The notes below the pieces were generated by a model that saw only the letters and a program-made list of their open reading frames with translations, had not been told where the DNA came from and did not search any database. From the NCBI GenBank assembly GCA_031459235.1, contig JAVKIY010000027.1, forward strand, positions 1 to 36,889: DNA of 36,889 nucleotides, read 5' to 3'. Origin of the DNA: Fervidifonticultor_A tertius (GTDB lineage Bacteria; Sysuimicrobiota; Sysuimicrobiia; Sysuimicrobiales; Humicultoraceae). Positions 8,915 to 17,857 of the stretch are shown one piece after another. The position numbers were made by a program, and so were the translations under genes. Positions within the stretch are counted from its first letter, which is position 1; each line of letters starts with the position of its first letter.

Positions 8915-9666
8915 TGCGCTCACGGGGGCCGCGCGGCGCGGTGGCGGCGCCCGTCGAGGAGCACCGGCGCTGGGTGCGCGACGCGTTCGGCGGTATCGCC
9001 CGCCGCTACGACCTGCTCAACACCTTGCTCTCCGGCGGCGTGCACCACGTGTGGAAGCGGCGCGCTGTGCGGGCCGCCGGGCTCCGCCGCGGTGATGTGG
9101 CCCTGGACGTGTGCTGCGGCACAGGCGACCTTGTGGTTGGCGCCGCGCGCGCGGTCGGACCCTCTGGACGGGCGATCGGGCTCGACTTCGCGCCCGCGAT
9201 GCTGGAGGTCGCGCGGGAGCGCGCCCGCACCGCTCGGCGCGCCGCGGACGGCGCGGTGAGCCTGATCTGCGCCGACGCCGAGGCACTCCCGGTTCAGGAT
9301 GCCGCGGTGGACGCGGTGACCATCGCCTTCGGGTTGCGCAACGTGGCCGACCCGGCCCGCGTGCTGCGCGAGTTCGCCAGGGTGCTGCGGCCCGGCGGCC
9401 GGCTGGTCATCCTGGAGTTCGGCCGGCCGCGGGCGGGGTGGCTCCGCGCCGCCTACGACGCCTACTCGCGCTCGGTGATCCCGCGCCTGGGCGGGTGGCT
9501 CTCCGGCCGGCGAGACGCCTACCAGTACCTTCACGACTCCATCCGGCGGTGGCCCGAGCCCGAGGCGCTGGCGGCGTGGATCCGCGAGGCCGGGCTGGAC
9601 GACGTGGAGTACCGGCGGCTCACCGGCGGCATCGCGGTCCTCCACGTGGCCGAGCGACGCGCGTGA
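8914..9666 (+). CDS. menG: Demethylmenaquinone methyltransferase (UbiE/MenG)
   Basis: 250 residues. It transfers the methyl group from S-adenosylmethionine to demethylmenaquinone, the last step of the pathway. UbiE/MenG hallmarks: AFGGIARRYDLLNTLLSGG near residues 27-46, SAM motif I LDVCCGTGDL near 70, GLDFAPAML, IAFGLRNVADPARVL, LRPGGRLVILEFGRP and YQYLHDSIRRWPEPEALA. ATG 8914 overlaps the menE stop (TGATG). With the other six genes this gives isochorismate-to-menaquinone capacity except MenC and the DHNA-CoA thioesterase. Confidence 0.95.
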   Translation: MRSRGPRGAVAAPVEEHRRWVRDAFGGIARRYDLLNTLLSGGVHHVWKRRAVRAAGLRRGDVALDVCCGTGDLVVGAARAVGPSGRAIGLDFAPAMLEVARERARTARRAADGAVSLICADAEALPVQDAAVDAVTIAFGLRNVADPARVLREFARVLRPGGRLVILEFGRPRAGWLRAAYDAYSRSVIPRLGGWLSGRRDAYQYLHDSIRRWPEPEALAAWIREAGLDDVEYRRLTGGIAVLHVAERRA

Positions 9667-9713
9667 TGCGCAGGAGGCGGCGCAACCTGGCCGCCGTGCA
9701 CGAGCTCACCTGA
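9666..9713 (+). CDS. 15-codon ORF bridging menG and the next gene
   Basis: ATG 9666 shares its A with the menG TGA. The ORF encodes MRRRRRNLAAVHELT and its own TGA (9711-9713) shares an A with the ATG of the following gene. It thus fills the gap with TGATG junctions at both ends, and an AGGAGG run lies just inside it (9671-9676). It is most likely a translational coupling device or an incidental ORF; no function for the peptide is claimed. Confidence 0.4.
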   Translation: MRRRRRNLAAVHELT

Positions 9714-10300
9714 TGCGGCTGTGGTCGCTGCACCCTCGCTACCTGGACGCGCGAGGACTCGTCGCCCTCTGGCGCGAGGCGCTTCTCGCGCAGGCGGTCC
9801 TGCGGGGGCGGACGCGGGGCTACACGCGCCACCCCCAGCTCGTTCGGTTCCGGGCCGCCCGGACGCCGCTTGGGGCGATCGCGGCCTACCTCCGCGCAAT
9901 CCATGCCGAGGCCCGGCGGCGCGGCTATCGGTTCGACGGCAGGAAGATCGGGCGCGGCGGCCGGGCGCCGCGCATCGCCGTCACCCGTGGCCAGCTGGCG
10001 TACGAGTGGAAGCACCTCAGGAACAAGCTCCGGCGGCGCGCGCCCGCGTGGCCAGTAGCGCGCCGGGCGGGTGCTCCGTTGCCCCATCCGCTGTTCCGCG
10101 TCGTCCCGGGGCCGGTGGCGCCCTGGGAACGCCGGCGCGCGCGCACCCGCGCGGTTCGATCTACAAGAACAGCAGCCCGCGCTGCGAACAGGCGGCGCAC
10201 GGCCCGGCGGCGCACGGCCCGGCAGGGGCTGCGGGGCTACAGCCCCAGCACGCCCCGAACGGCTCCGACGAGCGCGTCCACGTCTTCGGGGGTGTTGTAG
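9713..10300 (+). CDS. Pyrimidine-dimer DNA glycosylase family protein (PF03013-like)
   Basis: 195 codons. The N-terminal 80 residues match the bacterial relatives of T4 endonuclease V: MRLWSLHPRYLDARGLVALWRE, RGYTRHPQLVRF, AAYLRAIHAEARRRGYRFD, then RGQLAYEWKHLRNKL and HPLFRVVPGPVAPWE near residue 140. Proteins of this group normally end close to that point. Here the frame stays open for another 55 or so Arg/Ala/Thr-rich residues that include a 15-bp tandem duplication and run 64 bases into the convergent aminotransferase gene. The true 3' end is therefore doubtful: the stop may have been lost. It follows the men genes with TGATG coupling. Bacterial activity of this subfamily is not well characterised; base-excision repair of UV dimers is inferred from the family. 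Confidence 0.72.
   Translation: MRLWSLHPRYLDARGLVALWREALLAQAVLRGRTRGYTRHPQLVRFRAARTPLGAIAAYLRAIHAEARRRGYRFDGRKIGRGGRAPRIAVTRGQLAYEWKHLRNKLRRRAPAWPVARRAGAPLPHPLFRVVPGPVAPWERRRARTRAVRSTRTAARAANRRRTARRRTARQGLRGYSPSTPRTAPTSASTSSGVL
10191..10223 (+). repeat. 15-bp tandem duplication (2.2 copies)
   Basis: The unit GGCGGCGCACGGCCC occurs at 10191-10205 and again, identical, at 10206-10220, followed by a partial third copy. It lies in the Arg-rich runaway tail of the glycosylase-like frame and supports the view that this 3' end is not under strong protein constraint. Confidence 0.75.
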
Positions 10301-11394
10301 CCCTGGACCGAGACCCGCAGGAGCTGCCGGTCGCCCCACTGCCAGATCGGGACCTCGACGCCGAACTCCTCGCGCAGCCGATTCGACGTCGCCTCGGGAT
10401 CGCAGGCCGGCAGGAAGACGCTCGCCATCTGTCCGTACCATGCCGGGCCCTCGGGAGTCAGCGCCGGCTGGCCGGTCAGCGCGTTCATGGCCGCGCGCGC
10501 GGCGCCCACGAGTCGGTGGCAGGCGGCGCGCACCGCGTCCCACCCGTTGGCTTCGAAGAAGGCGATCGCGGCGGGCACGGCGAGATAGGCGGCGATATCG
10601 CGCGTGCCCTGCCACTCCTGCTCGTCGATGAAGCGCGAGGGGCCCGGCTTCTCCGGCCGCCAGCCCCAGCTCACCACGAGGGGCCGCAAGAGGTCCTGCG
10701 CCTCTCGGCGTGCGTAGAGGAACCCGGCGCCCTTGGGCGCGCACATCCACTTGTGGCAGTTGCCGGCGTAGAAGTCCGCGCCCAGTGGCTCCAGTGCTAG
10801 CGGGATTTGCCCGGGCGCGTGCGCGCCGTCGATGACGCTCAGGATGCCCGCGGCGCGGGCGCGCCGGGCGAGTTCCTCGACGGGGAAGACGATCGCGGTG
10901 GGCGCCGTGACGTGGCTGCAGGCGAGCACGCGCGTGCGCGGGGTCACCCGCGACCAGATCGCCTCCACGATGGCTTCGCGTGAGTGTACCGGCAGCGGTA
11001 CGGCCGCCCGCACGAGCCTGGCGCCGCTCTGCTCGCAGACGAACCGCCAGACGCGGTCCACCCCGCCGTACTCGTGGTCGGTGGTGAGGACCTCATCCCC
11101 GGGGCCGAGCTCTAGCGAGCGCGCCACGATGTTCGCGCCCGTGGTGGCGTTCGTGACGAAGACCAGGTCGTCGGGCGCGGCGCCGAGGAACGCGGCCAGC
11201 GCCGCGCGTGCCCCGGCCAGCCGTTCTCGCGCGCGCTTCATGAAGTCGATGGGTTCGGCTTCGAATGCGACCTGCCAGCGGTGGTAGGCGTCGAAGACTG
11301 GCCGCGGGCAGGCGCCAAACGAGCCGTGATTGAGGAAGACCACGTCGCGACGCAGCAGGAACAGGTCGCGCGGACCGCCCGATGCGCCCCTCAC
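10237..11394 (-). CDS. Class V aminotransferase, isopenicillin-N-epimerase-like
   Basis: 385 residues, PLP-dependent fold type I. Seen: FLNHGSFGACPRPV near residue 20, VTNATTGANIV near 80 (phosphate cup), SHVTAPTAIVFPV near 165, VIDGAHAPGQIPL with the PLP-contacting Asp, and the Schiff-base lysine in GNCHKWMCAPKGAGFLY near 220. This is the CefD-like subgroup, which includes epimerases, cysteine desulfurase-like and lyase members, so the substrate cannot be read. GTG 11394 overlaps the stop of the upstream M24 peptidase (GTGA), so the two are co-translated; a role in amino acid or dipeptide breakdown is inference. Its 3' end meets the glycosylase gene head-on. Confidence 0.85.
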   Translation of the reverse strand: MRGASGGPRDLFLLRRDVVFLNHGSFGACPRPVFDAYHRWQVAFEAEPIDFMKRARERLAGARAALAAFLGAAPDDLVFVTNATTGANIVARSLELGPGDEVLTTDHEYGGVDRVWRFVCEQSGARLVRAAVPLPVHSREAIVEAIWSRVTPRTRVLACSHVTAPTAIVFPVEELARRARAAGILSVIDGAHAPGQIPLALEPLGADFYAGNCHKWMCAPKGAGFLYARREAQDLLRPLVVSWGWRPEKPGPSRFIDEQEWQGTRDIAAYLAVPAAIAFFEANGWDAVRAACHRLVGAARAAMNALTGQPALTPEGPAWYGQMASVFLPACDPEATSNRLREEFGVEVPIWQWGDRQLLRVSVQGYNTPEDVDALVGAVRGVLGL

Positions 11395-12479
11395 GGCTCC
11401 AGCACCCGTACCTCCCGAGGCAGGCCGCTCAGGCGCTCGCCGCCCGAGGCGGTGACGACCACGATCTCCTCCAGGCGGACGCCGAACTCGCCCTCCAGGT
11501 AGATCCCGGGCTCGACGCTGAAGACCATGCCCTCCTGCATCGGCGACTCGTTGAGGTGCGTGACCGAGGGCGGCTCGTGACCCGTGATGCCGATGCCGTG
11601 GCCCACCCTGTGGGTGAACTGCTTCCCGTAGCCGGCCGCCTCGATGACCCCGCGCGCGGCGCGGTCCACCGCGGCGAGCGGCGCGCCGGGTCGGACGGCG
11701 TCGATGCCCGCCCGTACCGCCTGCTCGACGATGGCGTGGATTTCGCGGTAGCGCGCCGACGGCTCACCCAGGTAGGCCATGCGGGTGATGTCGGACATGT
11801 AGCCGTCCAGGCGGCCGCCCATGTCGGCGAGCACGGGCTCGCCGGCGACGAGTGGCCGGGTGCTCGAGTGATGGTGCGGGTAGGCGGAGTTCGGGCCGCC
11901 GCCAATGATCGCTGGGCCCAGCTGCGCGGCGCCCTGCGCCGCGAACGCCTCGGCCACAGCCCGGGCGACCTCCATCTCGGTGACCCCGGGCCGGCACGCG
12001 GCCCACGCGGCGTCCACCGCGACATCGGCGACCGCGGCCGCGCGGCGCATCGTCGCGATCTCCTCGGCGGTCTTCACCATGCGCACCACAGCCATAACCT
12101 CGCTGCCCGGGACGAAGGCGCTGCCGCGCCACCGCTCCTGGAGCAGCAGCAGGCAGTCGGCGCGCATCGTGTCCCCGACGGAGATCCGGGCGGCGGCGCC
12201 GAGCCGGGCCTGCGCGCTCCGCAGCGCGGCCGCGGGCCCCTCGGCGTCGGTGTAGGTCAGGAACGGTACGTCGACGTGGCGGCGCGCCTGGCCGGCGTTG
12301 AGCTCGGGGACCAGGAACACCGCATCGTCCGCGGTCAGGAACAGGTAGCAGGGCCGCTCGTCGGCGTGCGGCGTGTAACCGAGCAGGTAGAGCAGGTCAT
12401 CGCCCGGCGGCAGGCCGAGCAGGTCGACGCCAGCGGCCTTCATGCGGGCGCGGACGCGGGCAAGACGGTCCGGATACAT
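11391..12479 (-). CDS. M24 metallopeptidase (Xaa-Pro dipeptidase / creatinase-like)
   Basis: 362 residues with the two-domain pita-bread layout: a creatinase-type N-terminal domain (MYPDRLARVRARMKAAGVD, then LLYLLGYTPHADERP) and a C-terminal catalytic domain. Dinuclear metal ligands are visible in VLADMGGRLDGYMSDITR (two Asp), HRVGHGIGITGHEPP (His), FSVEPGIYLEGEFG (Glu) and VRLEEIVVV (Glu). ATG 12479 has GAGGAGAGG just upstream and is preferred to a longer frame open to 12635, whose extra 52 residues look non-coding. It probably cleaves Xaa-Pro dipeptides or a related amide; the precise substrate is unknown. Confidence 0.88.
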   Translation of the reverse strand: MYPDRLARVRARMKAAGVDLLGLPPGDDLLYLLGYTPHADERPCYLFLTADDAVFLVPELNAGQARRHVDVPFLTYTDAEGPAAALRSAQARLGAAARISVGDTMRADCLLLLQERWRGSAFVPGSEVMAVVRMVKTAEEIATMRRAAAVADVAVDAAWAACRPGVTEMEVARAVAEAFAAQGAAQLGPAIIGGGPNSAYPHHHSSTRPLVAGEPVLADMGGRLDGYMSDITRMAYLGEPSARYREIHAIVEQAVRAGIDAVRPGAPLAAVDRAARGVIEAAGYGKQFTHRVGHGIGITGHEPPSVTHLNESPMQEGMVFSVEPGIYLEGEFGVRLEEIVVVTASGGERLSGLPREVRVLEP

Positions 12480-12619
12480 GCACCTCTCCTCGACGCGCTG
12501 GGATGGTGGACGAGTTCGCACCGCGCTGCGGCCGTTCCTGTGAGACCAAGGGCCACTCGCCGCTGCTGCGCGCCGCCGGGCAGGAGCCCCGCTGCCGCTC
12601 GACGAAAGCCGCGGGGTCC

Positions 12620-14072
<1,453 letters not shown>

Positions 14073-14099
14073 CGGAGCCCCCCGCGACGGCAGGCCGCG

Positions 14100-14444
14100 C
14101 TACGCGGCGGCTGCCTCCTTGCTGAAGCCGGCCCACAGGCCGATCAGGCCGACCACCAGGTGGATGACGTTGTAGAGCGTGTTCACGGGGAACAGATTGA
14201 GCACGGTCGTGCCCTGCACGAAGCCAATCAGGCCCACCAGGGTGTAGATGACGCCGAAGGCCTGGGCGCCGATCTTCACCGAGGTGCCGGTGAAGCCCAG
14301 GTAGGCCAGGATCGCACCGCTCGCCAGGTGAATCACGTTGTGCAGCGGCGTGAAGTGCAGCGTGAGGAACTCAGGCGTGAGAAAGCCGATGATGCCCAGC
14401 GCAAGGAGGATGACGCCGACCCACTGGCAGTACATCTTCGCCAT
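14100..14444 (-). CDS. DUF4383-like small membrane protein
   Basis: 114 residues with four hydrophobic helices and the pattern TPLHNVIHLASGAIL followed later by NTLYNVIHLVVGLIGL, two similar NxxHLxxG helices that mark the DUF4383 family. The start has GAGGGGGG six bases upstream of ATG 14444. The function of the family is not known. It lies 27 bases upstream of the annotated mutY start on the same strand, with the hairpin at 14055-14082 in between. Confidence 0.8.
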   Translation of the reverse strand: MAKMYCQWVGVILLALGIIGFLTPEFLTLHFTPLHNVIHLASGAILAYLGFTGTSVKIGAQAFGVIYTLVGLIGFVQGTTVLNLFPVNTLYNVIHLVVGLIGLWAGFSKEAAAA

Positions 14445-14556
14445 GGCACGCCCCCCTCTAGCATGATGTCGTGCGTCCCCTATGGTAGAGGGCGCGCGTG
14501 AACACGGTCAAGCCGCGGCCCCGCCCGGTGCGCGGCGACCGGCGCGAGGTGACAGC

Positions 14557-16188
14557 GTGACGCAGTCGATGCGCATCGGAAGGTCCGCGGCGGCCGGCCG
14601 GCGCGGCATGGTGGCCACCGGCCACCCGCTGGCGTCCGGTGCCGCCTTGCAGGTGCTCGCCGCGGGTGGCAACGCCGTGGACGCCGCGGTCGCAGCTGCC
14701 GGGGTGCTCGGCGTCGTGCAGCCCATGATGTCGGGGCTGGGCGGCGACACGTTCATGCTGGTCTACCGCCGCCGCGAGGGCCGTGTCTGGGCGGTTTGCG
14801 GCAGCGGCCCGGCGCCGGGTGGCGCCACGCGCGAGTACTTCGTCGAGCGGGGGTACGCGAAGATGCCGCTGCGGGGGATGCTGTCGGTCTCGGTACCGGG
14901 TGCGGTCGCCGCCATGGAGGAGGCGCTGGCGCGGTGGGGCAGCGGCCGCTTCCCGCTGTCGCGGCTGCTCGAGCCTGCGGTGCGGTACGCCGAGGAGGGC
15001 GCGCCCGTCGCGCGCCGGGTCGCGGGCTGGATCCGCGAGACTGCGCCGGTCCTCGCGCGGTACCCATCGTCCGCCAGGATCTTCCTGCCCGGGGGCAGGC
15101 CGCCGGAGGAGGGCGACCTGCTCGTGCAGCGCGACCTGGCCGCCTCGCTGCGCGCGGTCGCCGCCGGGGGCGCGAAGGCCTTCTACGAGGGACCGATCGC
15201 CGAGCGCATCGGCGCCTACAGCCGCGCCAACGGCGGACTGCTGACGGCGCAAGACCTGGCGGGATACCGCGTCGAGGTCGCCGAGCCGGTGCGCGCGACC
15301 TTCCGCGGCATCACCGTCTTCACCACGCCGCCGCCCTCGCAGGGGTTCCTGCTGCACGAGATGCTCAACATTCTCGAAGACGTCGATCTGGGCGCGTGGG
15401 GATCGGCCGACTGGGTCCACTGGCCGGTGGAGGCGAAGAAGCTCGCGTTCGCCGACCGCGTGGCCTACCTGGGCGACCCGCGCTTCGTGCCCAGTCCGCT
15501 GGACCGCCTGCTCGACTCGGCACACGCGGCGCGTCGGCGCGCAGAGATCGATCCGGTCCGCGCCGCGGATGCCGCCCGCGGCGGGCTGGCGTCCGAGGTC
15601 CCGGGCGACACCACGTACTTCTGTGTCGCCGACGTGGAGGGCAACCTGGTCTCGTACATTACCAGCCTCTCGGCGGCGTTCGGGTGCGGCGAGGTGGTCG
15701 AGGGCACGGGCATCATGCTCAACAACCGCGCCGGCCGCGGGTTCGAGCTGACCGCCGGACACCCCAACGTCATCGCGCCGGGCAAGCGCACCATGCACAC
15801 GCTGGTGCCCTATATGGCTTTCCAGGGCGAGGCGCCGTGGCTGGTGTGGGGCACGCCGGGCGGCGACGCGCAGTCCCAGTGGGACCTCCAGGTGCTGTTG
15901 AACCTGGTGGCGGCCGGGATGGGCGTGCAGGAGGCGGTCGAGGCTCCACGGTGGACCAGCTTCCCGGGCACCGATCCGGCAACGATCGAAAGCCCCTTCG
16001 AGTTGCGCATGGAGGAAGGATTCCCCGCCCCGACACTCGCCGAGCTGGAGCGTCGCGGGCACCGCGTGCAGCGGCAGGGGCCGCTGGGCGGCGGTGGGGG
16101 TGTGCAGGCGATCGTAGTGGACGGTGCGCGCGGCGTCTACCTGGGCGGCTCGGACCCCCGGACCGACGGCTGCGCGATCGGCCTGTAG
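14557..16188 (+). CDS. ggt: Gamma-glutamyltransferase family Ntn-hydrolase
   Basis: 543 residues, the usual GGT precursor size. N-terminal MVATGHPLASGAALQVLAAGGNAVDAA is the family opening (residues about 15-41); MSGLGGDTFMLVY follows. Autoprocessing should occur before Thr352 in GDTTYFCVADVEGNLVS, giving large and small subunits; then GTGIMLNNRAGRGF, APGKRTMHTLVP and WGTPGGDAQSQ form the substrate site. It hydrolyses or transfers gamma-glutamyl groups from glutathione-like compounds; some members are acylases. No clear signal peptide is seen, so it may be cytoplasmic. GTG 14557 has an excellent GAGGTGA upstream. Confidence 0.9.
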   Translation: MTQSMRIGRSAAAGRRGMVATGHPLASGAALQVLAAGGNAVDAAVAAAGVLGVVQPMMSGLGGDTFMLVYRRREGRVWAVCGSGPAPGGATREYFVERGYAKMPLRGMLSVSVPGAVAAMEEALARWGSGRFPLSRLLEPAVRYAEEGAPVARRVAGWIRETAPVLARYPSSARIFLPGGRPPEEGDLLVQRDLAASLRAVAAGGAKAFYEGPIAERIGAYSRANGGLLTAQDLAGYRVEVAEPVRATFRGITVFTTPPPSQGFLLHEMLNILEDVDLGAWGSADWVHWPVEAKKLAFADRVAYLGDPRFVPSPLDRLLDSAHAARRRAEIDPVRAADAARGGLASEVPGDTTYFCVADVEGNLVSYITSLSAAFGCGEVVEGTGIMLNNRAGRGFELTAGHPNVIAPGKRTMHTLVPYMAFQGEAPWLVWGTPGGDAQSQWDLQVLLNLVAAGMGVQEAVEAPRWTSFPGTDPATIESPFELRMEEGFPAPTLAELERRGHRVQRQGPLGGGGGVQAIVVDGARGVYLGGSDPRTDGCAIGL

Positions 16189-16190
16189 GG

Positions 16191-17207
16191 CTAGCGCACG
16201 GGCGCCGCGGCGAACGGCCGATCCAGCGGGAAGAGCTCAATCCACACCGGACCGGGTGGCAGGACCACGGTCGCGCCGGTCTCGTCCGCGAAGGCGAGCG
16301 GCCCGCGCGCCGGGCGCGTCCAGGTACCCTCGCGCAGGCGCCCGCCCGTCAGGATGACCAGCCGTCCGCCGCCGACCAGGTCGATGCGGCTGCTCGGTGC
16401 GCCGTTCACCCAGAGGTCCATCCAGCGCACGAACGCCACCAGGATGGACCGCGGCGCGATCTGGCGGCCGTCGGCGTCTGCATGCGGCAGCCCGTCCTGC
16501 TCGCGCAGGTAGCGACCCTGCGCCGGGTCGTAGTGGTATCGCACGGCATACAGCGGGCCGTAGTCGAGCGAGACGACCTCGGCCGGCGTGCTGGACTCGG
16601 GCGCTGTGGCCTCGTACGAGAACGCATAGGGCAGGGGGCGGTAGGTGGTCACCATCGGCGCGTGCTCCAGGTCGGCGAGCAGCCGGTCGTAGCCGGTGTA
16701 GAGGTTGTGCGGCATCTGGCGGCGCGCGTCGCGCCAGAACGGCCCGGGGCGCCAGAACTGGTTGATGACGCGCAGCCGCTCGCGCCGGATTTGCGTCAGG
16801 GCCTCGGCGCTCGATCCGGCGTGCACCAAGATCGCGTCGAGGTCGCCCGCCAGCTCGAGCATGTACCGGCGGGCACTGCGCACCGGCCCGATCTCTGCGG
16901 GCCGGTGCCCGCAGTAGGCGGCGAGGAACCGCGTGATGCGCGCCTCGGTGGGCAGCGCGTACACCAGGCAGGCGTCGGCCAGCCCTGACTGCGGTCTGGC
17001 CTGCGGCGTGTTCTCGATCACGACGAGCAGCAGCGGTCGCCCGTCCGCGCCCGGGTGCAGGGCCTGGTTCGGGTCCGGCAGCGCGAGGTGCGGCTCGCGC
17101 AGCGTCAGGCGCGGGTAGACGTTCCCCCCGCGCCAGGCGAACGCGGCGGCGGCGACCACCACGGCCAGCAGCGCCGCGCCGGCGGCGATCCGTTGTGTGC
17201 GGGTCAT
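16191..17207 (-). CDS. DUF3048 (YerB-like) membrane-anchored protein
   Basis: 338 residues. An N-terminal hydrophobic segment (residues about 7-25) has no lipobox cysteine, so it is a signal anchor or Sec signal rather than the lipoprotein signal of B. subtilis YerB. The body shows the family pattern: VVIENTPQARPQSGLADACLVY, EARITRFLAAY, IGPVRSARRYMLELA, DAILVHAGSS and a C-terminal domain with GGRLREGTWTRPARGPLAF. The role of the family at the cell surface is unknown. It ends two bases after the convergent ggt stop and is divergent from ndk. A perfect TATAAT lies 11 bases before the ATG. Confidence 0.88.
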   Translation of the reverse strand: MTRTQRIAAGAALLAVVVAAAAFAWRGGNVYPRLTLREPHLALPDPNQALHPGADGRPLLLVVIENTPQARPQSGLADACLVYALPTEARITRFLAAYCGHRPAEIGPVRSARRYMLELAGDLDAILVHAGSSAEALTQIRRERLRVINQFWRPGPFWRDARRQMPHNLYTGYDRLLADLEHAPMVTTYRPLPYAFSYEATAPESSTPAEVVSLDYGPLYAVRYHYDPAQGRYLREQDGLPHADADGRQIAPRSILVAFVRWMDLWVNGAPSSRIDLVGGGRLVILTGGRLREGTWTRPARGPLAFADETGATVVLPPGPVWIELFPLDRPFAAAPVR

Positions 17208-17218
17208 GGACGAGTAAG

Positions 17219-17224
17219 ATTATA
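17219..17224 (-). promoter_or_regulatory. -10 element TATAAT for the DUF3048 gene
   Basis: A perfect TATAAT on the minus strand ends 11 bases before the ATG at 17207, giving a predicted leader of only four or five bases. No clear -35 is seen. A small inverted repeat (GCGGAC-GAA-GTCCGC, 17228-17242) sits just upstream, between this promoter and the divergent ndk. Confidence 0.5.
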
Positions 17225-17263
17225 CCGGCGGACGAAGTCCGCGGCGAGCGATGGGGGTGGGTG

Positions 17264-17857
17264 ATGACCGACGCGCGACACGAGCGCACCCTGGTGTTCC
17301 TCAAGCCCGACGGGGTGCAGCGCGGGTTGATCGGCGAGGTGCTCGGGCGGTTCGAGCGCGCCGGCCTGAAGGTGGTGGGGCTCAAGATGGTGCGGCCCAC
17401 GGCCGCGCTGCTGGAGCGTCACTACCCGTCCGACGAAGGGTTCCTGCGCACGCTCGGTACCAAGACGCGCGAGGCGTTCGAGGCCGCGGGCCGCGACGTC
17501 ACGCAGGAAACGGGAACCGACGACACCCTGGTCATCGGCCGGCAGGTCCGGCAGTGGTTGATCGACTTCGTAGCCTCGGCGCCGGTGGCCGCGTTCGTGC
17601 TGGAGGGCACGCACGCGGTCGCGGTGACCCGCAAGCTGGTCGGTGACACGCTGCCCTTCCGCGCTGCGCCGGGCACGATCCGCGGCGACCTCTCGGCGGA
17701 CTCGCCCACCGTGGCCAACCTCCAGAAGCGGCCCGTCCGCAACCTGGTACACGCGTCCGGCACGCTCGAGGAGGCGGCGTTCGAGATCGGGCTGTGGTTC
17801 GCCGCCGAGGAGCTGCACGATTACCGACGCGTGGACGAGGGGCTCGTGCTAGGCTAG
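17264..17857 (+). CDS. ndk: Nucleoside-diphosphate kinase, long form with insertion
   Basis: 197 residues, about 50 more than classical Ndk. The core is clear: ERTLVFLKPDGVQRGLIGEVLGRFE at the start, FVLEGTHAVAVTRKLVGDT, PGTIRGDLSADSPTVANL, the catalytic His163 in RNLVHASG and the C-terminal ELHDY. The extra segment lies between HYPSDEGF and the VRQWLIDFV helix (residues about 48-105), as in the long Ndk form seen in several archaea and uncultured bacteria. It exchanges terminal phosphates between NTPs and NDPs. ATG 17264 has a weak GGGGGTGGG upstream. Its stop overlaps that of the next, convergent gene by nine bases. Confidence 0.92.
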   Translation: MTDARHERTLVFLKPDGVQRGLIGEVLGRFERAGLKVVGLKMVRPTAALLERHYPSDEGFLRTLGTKTREAFEAAGRDVTQETGTDDTLVIGRQVRQWLIDFVASAPVAAFVLEGTHAVAVTRKLVGDTLPFRAAPGTIRGDLSADSPTVANLQKRPVRNLVHASGTLEEAAFEIGLWFAAEELHDYRRVDEGLVLG

